From Miscanthus floridulus (Eukaryota; Streptophyta; Magnoliopsida; Poales; Poaceae): 64,000 nt of DNA. The stretch lies in assembly GCF_019320115.1 (NCBI RefSeq), contig NC_089591.1, forward strand, positions 61,285,550 through 61,349,549, written 5' to 3'. Position numbers and translations under genes: made by a program. Below are positions 18,452-28,259 of the stretch, in pieces. The notes below the pieces were generated by a model. The model worked only from the letters and a program-made list of their open reading frames with translations, made no database searches and had not been told where the DNA came from. The stretch's first letter is position 1; each line of letters begins with the position of its first letter.

Positions 18452-20704
18452 AGGCCCAAGCGCGGCTGAATATTCTGGAGCCCAATGCAAGTGGTGCTCG
18501 TGCACTTGACAAGTTGCGGTGTGTACTGGTGAGTGGCGACTAGTCCAAGCGTCGTCAGGCACAAGTAGTATGCATATCTGATCGTGGATACGTTTTGGAT
18601 TTTTCCGCTTGCCTTTTGAATAATTGAATCGCCCAAAGCCTCTCGAGACCGAAAGGGTTGGCTTATCCCGCGGGCTGCTGTTATACTATCTTTTGTACTG
18701 CGTGCAAATCTTCAGCTCCAAGTGGTCACCAAGTTGATCCCAACATTTGGGGACCATTGGACGAACATTCAATTCTGGAGCTACTAGACATAGCAGGTAT
18801 CGAAACTGGGAGATGCTGTATGTGCAAGCAGTATCTAGAGAAGACGACGACCCATATATGATCGCAACTGACTTGATTGCCACTCTACCTTCGTGCATTC
18901 GAAGACACGGAACACAGACACACGCTCGGGCAGCAGAAATGCTAAACTGACAACGCCGGTTCCAAACTAGCATCAGCCAGAGTACCTACTTCTACACTGA
19001 TCTGAATCTGATACGCTCAACCTGAAGAGTCTGATCTGTACTTGCGCCCATCCTCGTCAGCCTCAAAAATAAAAAAACGACTGCGTGACCCCGCCGGAGA
19101 AGACAGGAAGTGGACCAGTGCCGCGTTGTCGTTTCTCTGCCCGGGTTGCACTTGGCACAGTGGCACTTTGCCGCCCTGCAGCGAACCTTCGCCATGTTTG
19201 GTGTGTTGCGCTCCAGGCCCCGGCAAACGTACATAAAAAATAGTCTCTTCGTCCGTCACCACCACCTGATCTTGCCTCCAATGCCATGTACTCCAGCCGC
19301 GCGTAGACACGGCAGCTCTCGTTTTGTCTGCTGCTCCGTAGACCGTGCGTACCATCCACTTGGGCAGCATCCAGCCGCGCTCGCTCGCTTTGTCGGATTG
19401 CTAGCTCCGCGCCCCCCGGCGCTGCGGCCGCGGGTACTGCTTGCGGCCGTCGACATCGAGTCGCCCACCACCCCGGCCCCGCCTGATCTGCCTACCTCGG
19501 TTGTTACCTACCTCGCCGCTCTTCCCCGCCACCGCAGGAAACAGATGAGATGAGTGGAGGCCCTCCATTCCCCCTCGGTTGCCCGGATTCTGGGTGGATT
19601 CGCGGGTGGTCCGCCGTAAAATCTTGGCTCCGACCTCCCTCCGACCCGTAGCTGTAGAGCGCCGGCCCGCCGACCGCGACGCGTGCGCGCAAGGGGTGGC
19701 GGGGGCTCGAGGAAAATCGGTGTTTTCCTTCTGGCGGTGGAGCGGGAGTCGTGCGTTTCTCTATGGATATTCCTCGCGGCCGCAAACGTCCTCCGGCAAG
19801 CGTGCGGACCGTAAACATCGCGATGGGTGGATTGATGGGACTCTGGGGCGACCAGATATTTCCGTACGAGCGGAAGGGAAAAACGTACCAGCACCGATGA
19901 TTGACCCAGCAGCGAGCACTGGCTGACTGAAAACGTCCTTGGTACCGGTTGCGAATGCAGAATAGGATTAAAAGGGGCTGATCTCTTCTTCTTTATATTT
20001 TTCTTTTATACTCCATCTCTTCTTCTACCTCACCCTCCCATATTTTTATTGATGCACCAGCCGTAGGCGGCTGGAGCCCCTAGCACTCCTTGTAGATCCG
20101 TCCCTGAGTACTAGCTAGTACGCACTGGTACATGCCGTGAAGTCATCTGCGTACAAGAGTGATTGTTAACGATGTTTTAATCAGCGTCCCATGTGTCGCT
20201 GATCCGTCGCTTGATCCAGCTCAGCAGGAAGACCAGAAATTTCCACCGGGATGTGGATGTGGCAGTCTGGCCCTTTCTATGTCCAGTTGTCTGCGTGACT
20301 GCGTCACCTGGACGCCGGCCTGATGGATCGATCATTCATTCAACGCAGGCATCAGATAGATCAAGGCGTTCCAGAACCCGGAACCCGGAGACAGTGGGGT
20401 TCCTTCTTCTCAGATCCCACAAAACTGTACTATGCTACGTCCGCGTCACCACGCACATCACATGTAGGAGAAAAATATATACTACCCGCTCCTAGTAGTT
20501 CTATAAATCAACGAGGCGTGTTTTTACTCGATCTGCCGACAAAGGCGATCGATCGTCTCCTCGCAATCTTTAACCGCGCGCGGGGGCAGGTGAATATGCT
20601 GCCGCCGCCCACCGCGCTCAAAACATTCAACGAGTTCGCCAGGTGGCTGGGATGACTCGCCAATCGCCATGCAGGCAGGCAACAGCTGATGCGTGCAAGT
20701 GCTT
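18452..20704. other. Unassigned 2.2-kb stretch of copy 1
   Basis: The stretch 19030-19930 is GC-rich with overlapping ORFs on both strands (for example 19504-19894 minus, 19579-19926 plus), none of which I recognise. A 67-codon ORF at 18658-18861 is unchanged in copy 2 but has no known motif. It may hold an unrecognised gene or promoter material; I see no firm gene. Confidence 0.3.
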
Positions 20705-20933
20705 GTTTAGTTCTAAAAAATTTCTCAAAAAGTGCTACAGTGGCCATCATATCGAATCTTGCGATACGTGCATGGACCATTAAATGTAGACGAAAAAAAA
20801 GACTAATTGCACAATTTAGTTGAAAATTGCGAGACGAACGTTTTAAGCCTAATTAATCCATGATTGAACACTAATTATTAAATAAAAACGAAAGTGTTAC
20901 GGTAATCAAATTCTCAAAATTCGTGAACTAAAC
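20705..20933 (+). mobile_element. hAT-like MITE, complete
   Basis: It begins gtttagttctaaaaaa and ends cgtgaactaaac, which are inverted-repeat ends, with the family core in between (taaatgtagacgaaaaaa, cgagacgaacgttttaagcc). Confidence 0.7.
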
Positions 20934-21009
20934 CTGCAGTAAATTGGCACTAGCACGTGCCTAAACATGGGTGTCAGGTCAGGTGCCATCTCATTAACAA
21001 ATCAAGAAA

Positions 21010-21800
21010 TCGTCTACTCCGTACTAGTCCACAGTCCACTGAGCTCGTAGTACGGTCTTCCACGAAAGTTCCATTCCACTTCCACCGGGAGTAGGAGGAG
21101 CCGGCACAACCGGACAGGATCCACACGTGACGTGACACACCGGGTGTCTGGTTTTTCTGCCCCAGATGTGGACTACACGGCTCCCGTTTCCGAGAGTTGC
21201 GGGGCAGCAGCCCGCAGGCCGTGCTGGGGCAATCTGTGACAACACTTCAGATCTGGGCGATACGGACCATCGACCATCGTATCCAGCCGATGTATCCTTT
21301 TGCTACCTGCGCGAGCTGACTGTCCTGTTGCTTCGTAGCAGATTCAGAGCACCTGTGTGCGTGGAATCCGTGGATGCACCCGGATAAGGTCCGTGTGTCC
21401 GGTGTCCCTGGTTCCAGAGCAAAAAACGCCACGATTTTCCCCAGGTGAGCTGCTCCAACTCCAAGCCAGTAGTGTGAGTTCACTGCACTCAGTAATCGAT
21501 TAGTACCTTTTTTTTTCCTTCCGAATGCGGCCAAAAAGTGATTGTCATGCCAGGGAAATGACATTGCAGGCTGGAGAGTGACACCCTGTTCTGCTCATCT
21601 AAACACTATTGAGTTCCTATGACGGGCCGCACGAAAATGAGGTGGATTTGGATTCGAGGTTGGGGTTAAATTCTGTGACGTAAGTGTGCTCCGTTTTGTA
21701 CCACCTACTTTACTGTATAGATTAACTGCTTCCAGGTTACACTTACTCCAAAGAAAACGGTAGCACTAAACAATCTCCACTCCATAGTGAAAAACAACCC
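21010..21800 (+). repeat. Older local repeat, unit 1
   Basis: Blocks such as gtccactgagctcgta, ggacaggatccacacgt and gaggtggatttgga recur diverged and in the same order at 22690-23100 and 26400-26720. This implies an older tandem duplication later split by a MULE insertion. Confidence 0.6.
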
Positions 21801-21838
21801 GAGCCAGTCAAACAGTCGATTTACCTGATTAAAAATAA

Positions 21839-22504
21839 GAGACTTTTCCCTGTGTGCCATTATAAAAGATCGTAATCCCCTGTGTGCCCCTGAAAAAATT
21901 CAGCGGTCTTCAGCGCCACTACTCCAACTTTTTCGTGTCATCTATGCCACTTCCGTCAGTTTTGGCTCTAACGCCGTTAAACTGCAGGGGTGAAAAGACG
22001 AAAATGCCCTTAAGTTCAAATATGTTATTAATTTTTTTTGAGCATCTTAACGACTTCAAATGAAAAAACTCAAAACTAGAAAGTTGTAGATCTCGTCGAG
22101 ATCTATAATTTTCATATAATTTTTTTTTTCATTTAATTTCGCAAAAAAAATAATATGATTTTTCTAAGATATATTAATCATATCAAATCATTTTTTTTTT
22201 GCGAAATTAAATGAAAAAAAAATTTATATGAAAATTATAGATCTCGACGAGATCTACAACTTTCTAGTTTTGAGTTTTTTCATTTGAAGTCGTTAAGATG
22301 CTCAAAAAAAATTAATAACATATTTGAACTTAAGGGCATTTTCGTCTTTTCACACCTGCAGTTTAACGGCGTTAGAGCCAAAACTGACGGAAGTGGCATA
22401 GATGACACGAAAAAGTTGGAGTAGTGGCGCTGAAGACCGCTGAATTTTTTCAGGGGCACACAGGGGATTACGATCTTTTATAATGGCACACAGGGAAAAG
22501 TCTC
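21839..22504. mobile_element. Foldback MULE, near-perfect 666-bp palindrome with 9-bp target duplication
   Basis: The arms begin gagacttttccctgtgtgcc and are mirror copies of about 310 bp around a short AT-rich centre near 22160. The 9-bp direct repeat taaaaataa flanks it at 21830-21838 and 22505-22513, which is the target length of the Mutator superfamily. It contains no gene. A transcript could form a very long hairpin. Confidence 0.92.
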
Positions 22505-22689
22505 TAAAAATAACATAAGTACAGCAGGCAGCTTCGACAATGTCATACAAACGTTTTTTCTTCTAGCAAGAACAGGCTGCTTGGAGAACTAGCAATATCA
22601 GCATCCGCCGCATTCAGCCATGCGTTTGGAGAGAAAAAAAAAAAGTCAAAAACAAAGTTGTTCGAGAAAACAAATCAGAAAAGCCATTT

Positions 22690-23107
22690 AGTCCACTGAG
22701 TTCGTACGGTCTTCGACGAAAGTTCGACTGGGAGGAGATGCACCCGGTGCAGCTCGGACTGGGAGCGGCGTGCAGCCGGACAGGGCGTGCAGCCGGACAG
22801 GATCCACACGTCGTGTCTCTGGCATTCTGCCCCACCCCACATGTGGCCAACACGGTTCTGGTTTCGAACGGAGTCGAAGGTGTTTGATAAATCTGCGACA
22901 ACAGTTCAGACCTGCTCCATGAATACTTGACATCATTCAGGTCATGGGATGGATAGATCACAACAGCTTGTAGCTCCCCTGTTGCCAGATCTCAGATGCC
23001 GCAGATTCGCGGCAACCTGGTCACACGTACGTGTGCCAGATGTCTGCGTATCCCAGGTCCCCAGCAAACGCCGTGATTTTTTTTTCACAGTCGGGCTGAT
23101 CCGAGGC
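22690..23107 (+). repeat. Older local repeat, unit 2 (left part)
   Basis: Diverged match to 21040-21440. It also has a duplicated gtgcagccggacagg piece. The unit resumes at 26360 after the inserted MULE. Confidence 0.55.
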
Positions 23108-23673
23108 ACCGAATTTTTTTATTTTTTTAGCTTTTTTTTTAAAAAAATTCACAAATATGTCCTTCGATGTATGATTTTAAAATCTAGACCCTTAGCTCGG
23201 CGTCCGCTGGCGCCAAGCTTACACTGCTCGACGTCATTGTTGCTGGCGTCGAGGTTTTGGGCTCGACGCAGACGTGACGATGACTTGGCAGGCAGCCCGG
23301 CGCCACAGATCCTGGCACCAAGCTTGGTGCCGAGCTCGGCGCCATAGATCTTGGCGCCGAGCTTGGCGTCATGATCTATAGCGTCGAGGTGATGTTTTAA
23401 CCCCGGCCCCAACCTTCCTGCCCGAGCCTTCTTCCTCTTCTTTCTCCTCCCTCTCGGGTTTTTTCTCTCCCCACTTCGTCCTACCTCACGAATCGGCATA
23501 TTGGATCTTGGAAACTTTGATTTGATCCGTAGATCTTTGAGAGCAAGGTATCATCGCTCCCCTCCTAGTTTTTTTCGCATCGATTCGGTATATTAGTCGG
23601 ATTTTTCAACCTAAGAATCGTCATGACTTAGGGTTTCATGCAATTTTTAATATTTGTATTATATAACCGTAGG

Positions 23674-25080
23674 ATGATGCCAAGACATGGAAAAGCTAGC
23701 AACCCTAGGTAACCGCAGCGCATGTTGTTATGTTATGGGTTCATTGTTGTGCATCAAATGGGAAACCCTAGGTTTATGGTTAATGTTAATTGCTTTCAGT
23801 TCTTAAAACGAAATTGGTTGTATTGTAGTTATGGTTCTCATTGACATTAATTAGTGATGTTTTGATTTTGGTTTGTTAAATTACAACCATTTTGTTAGAT
23901 GCAAGAAATGTATCGGGAGGAGTTTTGACGAAAACGGGGTCGTCCTCGAGAATTATACCCTCGACGCGTCTAGCAAAGATGCCCCGTCCCTCCTGACCTC
24001 CATGTCCCTAACTGCGACTGTGGTTTTCCGACCGACGTGTTTCAATCGAGACATCCAAACACAGCGGACGCGTTGCTTCTACACATGCAGTTGTTTTAAT
24101 GTAAGTAATTATTTCTACTATCTTTTTTTTATTTATGTAAGTAGGCTACTAATATTTTATTGGAATCTTGTTGTGTAGGACGATGAGAGGTGTTTTTTCT
24201 TTAAGTGGATCGATGGTGCAGAGAAGTTTGACCCTAGGTACCTCCTTTTCGACGATTGGTGTGGAGGGAGACATCCACATGAGCACTTCCAGCGTTGGGT
24301 TCCACTCCCCCTAACCCTCCGCCAATGACGGCTAAGGAGAAGCACCTAACTGCAGTTAGACTGACTTGAGGAACCTCCTCTGTGCGAATACGGAGAGGGC
24401 AAGGAATGAGCCAAGGGAGGAGACAAGATACAGATGCAGGTCTTGAACGAGCATGTTGTTGCATTATATGTCAGTGAGTGCTTAAAAGCCTTTTTTTCGT
24501 TGCCTGATTTTAAATGTAATATAATCGCGTTGCTAATTGATTGTATTTTATACATGAAGGGATTAGATGCAGCGAGGACCATGCCGCAGAGGTGGCTCAT
24601 ACAAGGTATGAGGAAAAGAAGTTAGATGAGCACAAAACACGAGCTGGTCGCGCTATTCAATCACCGATTGTGTTGTCTGATGAGGGGAACGAGGATGAGG
24701 ACAACACTGCCAGGTTGAGCGATCTCATCGCTCTTGTTGAGGCGGGCTTGCAGACGGAGGAGGCAGAGGACGACACTGGCAGACTGAGTGAGCTCATCAC
24801 TCTAGTAGAGGTGGGCTTCTAGGCGGAGGAGGCTGAGGACGACACTGGCAGACTGAGCGAGCTCATCGCTCTAGCAGAGGTGGGCTTACAGATGGAGGAG
24901 GATGACGACACATTCTTCACTTATGCCACAGAGGCCACAGATGAAGCGGAGGCCGCTTACTACAGGCGACACGCAGGTTAGAGCAATGCAGGTGAGCCTA
25001 GCTATAGCAACAAGGTTTTGGTAGAGGACTGGTACTCAGATGATGAGTTGCTTACTCAGTATAGTTTCAGACTGAGGAAT
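23674..25080 (+). pseudogene. GRF-like zinc finger gene remnant of the MULE derivative
   Basis: It starts MMPRHGKASNP like its relative at 6963-4907 (minus). Recognisable pieces are CFYTCSCFN, then CFFFKWIDGAEKFDPRYLLF after an intron near 24100-24178, MQVLNEHVVALYVSECLK, and the acidic repeats (DTGRLSELIALVE type) to about 25080. CFFFKWID fits a GRF finger. Frameshifts in the first exon, a TAG after VEVGF at 24820-24822 and another TAG before SNAG make it non-functional. Confidence 0.65.
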
Positions 25081-25099
25081 TGAAAGTGCATTTGCCCTC

Positions 25100-25640
25100 T
25101 ATGTTGGTTTTGGTCTATTGATGACATCCAAATTAGGGACTAATGTGATCTTAATGAGATATGTCGCAGCTATTAGTCCCATGAAATATTTAAATAGTTG
25201 ATAAAGATGAAATGACATCCCTCAATTCTTGAAGTTGTAAAGGCGGAGAAACTCAAAGCGTTCTTCAAATGTTTTATTTTTGTTTTTGAATTTAGGATCC
25301 GCCGTACTATAAAGGAGATGCAAACTTAGTTGGTCTAAGGAAGATAGAGTGCTAAAGCATAAAAATAAAATCAAAAGAGAGACACTCTAGCACTCCATGA
25401 GCATGTAGAATATTTTTCAGTGACTGTTAGTGTCGGAAGTCCCGACGTAAGCCAGAACTCCCGACCATCGGAAGTCACGACTCATGTCGGAAGTCCTGAC
25501 GCACAGTCACTTAGCCTGCGCACTGACTATGGCCGTCGAAAGTCTCGACGTGAGTCGGAACTCCCGACAGTCAAAAGTCCCGACCCAAGTCGGGAGTCCC
25601 GACACCTGGGTTTTTGCTGGTCGGCTGTCTGCGCCCGTCT
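25100..25640. mobile_element. Unidentified LTR-like insertion with clustered small palindromes
   Basis: This segment replaces the first GRF gene region of the parent MULE. It has a TATA-like actataaagg near 25306 and, at 25430-25610, about eight copies or half-copies of the 15-bp imperfect palindrome GTCGGAAGTCCCGAC. No coding sequence is present. A solo LTR is possible, but the ends were not proven. Confidence 0.45.
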
Positions 25641-26759
25641 GAAGTCTATTTTCATTGTCTGAAAAGTCTAGATTCGTTCACTCTTACTGAAAAGCCTAGA
25701 TTCATCTACAAAGCGTATGTATGATACGATTAGACTATACACGTTCTAATGAATTTATATTTAATCTGTATACTACATTTGTGCCTTTTTAGCAGTGTAG
25801 TATAATTAATGATTCACGGAAAAAATTCGCAAGAGTTTTCCCTTATTTCAAGAGCATCCATAGTTACAAACAGAGACATCATTATATAATCTAAACATTT
25901 AATTGTCCAAAGAACACAATACAACCACAACGAATATCACAATCAACATAATATGTCATCCATAGTCCAAATAGTCCACAATGTCCATACAGTCTCAAAT
26001 AGTTACAGAAAAGTAACTACAAAATCCATAATAGTACATACTAACATCTACCACAAACTCTTACTGCCTCTTAGTCCTAACCTCGGGCCCATACGTAAGA
26101 GGGCTTGGCGCCAGAATTGTTGGCGCCGAGCTCGACGCCAAGATCCACGGCGCCAAGCTGGTTGCCATGTCAGCGTCCATGGCGCCAACGTGGCCCCGAG
26201 CTCGGCACCAGCAACGATGGCGCCGAGCAGTATAAGCTCGATGCAGCTCGGCGCCAGCAACACTGACGCCGAGCTAATAGTCCAGATTTTAAAATCATAC
26301 ATCCAGGGACATATTTATGAAAAAAATTCAAAAAAAGAGCTAAAAATAAAAAATTCGGTCGGAGGCACCCGTGTGACCGTGTGATCGAGCTCGCCGTCAC
26401 TCTGCAGTAACTGTCGTAACAGATAGCTTTTCGTTTGCCAAAAAGTGTTTGTGTTTAGCCAATCGCCACCTCGATGAAAAAATGACAGTACAGTCTAGGG
26501 ACAACCTTTTTTGGCGGGCAGTACGAAAACGAGGTGGATTTGGACTTGGGGCTGGGGTTAATATTCTGTGACATCAGGCCTCAGCTTGTGTACCGTGTCC
26601 GTACATACGTACTAGCAAAGACAGATCACATTCCCGGTTACACCAAATTAAAGAAAATGCTATTAGTACTAAACAATCGACAATCGACATGGCCGATAAT
26701 AAAAGAACAAGTAACTTCGGTAGTAAATACTAGCACTATCGATGGATGAGCGCGTTCCT

Positions 26760-27360
26760 TCCGCGTTAACCATACCTTTGGAGCGACCACGAAACAAAGT
26801 TGTTTGGAAGGAAACCGCACAAAGCAATAGGAAGGTTAACCATACCTTTGTTTGGCTTCTGATCTATAGGAGGGTGCAATGTCGAGTGAATCTTTGCCGT
26901 AAGACCGTTGTAGATAGCCCAGTCTGTGAATTTTGCAACCAAGAAGAGGAAACAGGTGAACACATTGTCTTTGACTGCTCGTTTGCTCAAGAATTCTGGC
27001 AGCGGCTTGTGTTCCAAACTAATCAACCGTCTTCTAATGGACGTATATGATCAGCGTCCAATGTCCTCCAAGCTTCCCAAAACGTCATTTCAGTACTTTT
27101 ATGGCCTATGCTATTGGCATATATGGAACGGCGTCGTGTTTAGAGACGAGGCGGCCACACTACGGCAGACATTTTTATTGATAAAAGCTGATGCTAAGAT
27201 ACGGGGGATGCGGTTGCCAAAGAAAGACAGAGCTGTAGCAGATGCATAGTGTCTATACTTAGTACATCTATGTAATTGAGATCACGAACTCTGATGATGT
27301 ATCTTTAACCTTGATGGGCACCCTTCAAGGGGCCTAGATCAATCAATGAAATAAAGAAAT
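26760..27360 (+). mobile_element. LINE 3' fragment (zf-RVT region and tail)
   Basis: Reading frames 26742-27050 and 26926-27249 give VNHTFVWLLIYRRVQCRVNL, CEFCNQEEETGEHIVFDCSF and YWHIWNGVVFRDEAATLRQT, the zf-RVT domain and downstream region of plant LINE reverse transcriptase. A frame change is needed between the two parts. The tail ends near aatgaaataaagaaattc at about 27362. It lies about 200 bases upstream of the SAUR TATA box. Confidence 0.75.
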
Positions 27361-27568
27361 TCAGGTCGGGCAACATGTCTGCGGAGCCAAAGGAATCATG
27401 GACCACGCACCGTCCGAGGCACACCAGCCATTACGAACAAACGCCGCCGGGCCACGACGAGAGCCCGGCAAATCCAAGCCAACTGCGATATCAAGCCAGT
27501 CTGCCGGTGGGCAAGCAGAGCCAGGCCAAACCGAGCCCCGCACCCCCAAAGTTTTCCACTCGGCGCTC

Positions 27569-27575
27569 TATAAAA
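27569..27575 (+). promoter_or_regulatory. TATA box of SAUR, copy 1
   Basis: TATAAAA in gcgctctataaaacagcc, 190 bases before the ATG; a pyrimidine-rich leader follows. Confidence 0.7.
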
Positions 27576-27758
27576 CAGCCCGGGTCCCCCTCCGGGTTCA
27601 CATTCCTTCCTCTCAGGCGGCAGGCCTCACCCTCACGACGTCTCGTCTCGTCTCCTGCGCGCTTCCGTTGCAGCTCCGCACCACACCATTAACGCCCTGC
27701 GTCTGCTCTGCTCAACGAAGGAGAGATCTTTCCGCGGTCTGTTCCAATCCTCCTCGCC

Positions 27759-28259
27759 ATGCTAAGGAGGTCCCGCCACGGCGGGGTCCGTCTCGGCCGG
27801 AAGCTGCTCGGCCTGTGGCGATGGGCGCTCTGCGGCCGGCGCCGTCGCCGGGGAGGCTATCGCCGTCTGCAGCAGCAGCCCAGCACGCCCGAGCGCGCCG
27901 CGAGGAAGCTCGCGCCGGTGCTGCGGTGGGGCCGGTCGTTGGCGCGGCGTCTGAGGCTCCTCGGGTGGAGGGCCGGCGGGCACCGGATGCTGGGCGACGG
28001 CCGCGAGCAGGTGGTGACCACGCCCAAGGGGCAGGTGGCCGTGTACGTCGGCGGCGGCGGGGAGGCGTCGCAGTCGCTGCGGTACGTGGTCCCCGTGGTG
28101 TACTTCAACCACCCCATGTTCGGCGAGCTGCTCAGGGAGGCCGAGGAGGAGTTCGGGTTCCAGCACCCCGGCGTCATCACCATCCCCTGCCCCGCCGCGC
28201 GGTTCGAGCAGGCCGCGGCCCTGGCCGCCGCGGGGAAGAAGGGCTTCGGCAGGTGGTAG
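27759..28259 (+). CDS. SAUR family auxin-responsive protein, copy 1
   Basis: Intronless, 166 residues. The N-terminal 80 residues are arginine-rich. The SAUR domain (about residues 88-155) includes TPKGQVAVYVGG, RYVVPVVYFNHPMFGELL, EAEEEFGFQHPGVITIPCP and FEQAAAL. SAUR proteins are small plant proteins, often auxin-induced; some are known to inhibit PP2C.D phosphatases and so raise plasma-membrane proton pump activity and cell expansion. The start at 27759 is the first ATG of this frame and has a TATA box 190 bp upstream. A 290-codon ORF in another frame and antisense ORFs are shadows. The copy at 57180-57680 encodes the same protein. Which SAUR subgroup it belongs to was not determined. Confidence 0.92.
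   Translation: MLRRSRHGGVRLGRKLLGLWRWALCGRRRRRGGYRRLQQQPSTPERAARKLAPVLRWGRSLARRLRLLGWRAGGHRMLGDGREQVVTTPKGQVAVYVGGGGEASQSLRYVVPVVYFNHPMFGELLREAEEEFGFQHPGVITIPCPAARFEQAAALAAAGKKGFGRW

Larger units (their letters stand above)
23108..26359. mobile_element. 3.25-kb non-autonomous MULE, internally deleted relative of 1-7469
   Basis: The ends are long inverted repeats of over 90 bp: left accgaattttttt..., right the same when reverse complemented, running on into the ctcggcg hairpin region. It keeps the GRF-like gene (now plus strand) and the spacer that follows the PMD gene, but lacks the transposase and nearly all of the PMD gene. Its order is inverted relative to the element at 1-7469. A 9-bp target duplication is not clean: cgaggcacc lies on the left and ggaggcacc on the right, overlapping the TIR edge. 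Confidence 0.8.

Noticed and set aside
19504..19926. Opposed ORFs of about 105-130 codons as genes
   Set aside because: No recognisable motif, overlapping on both strands in GC-rich DNA. Conservation in copy 2 only reflects the recent duplication.
25430..25610. CRISPR-like array
   Set aside because: Repeat units are variable, spacers are not of uniform length, and the DNA is plant nuclear.
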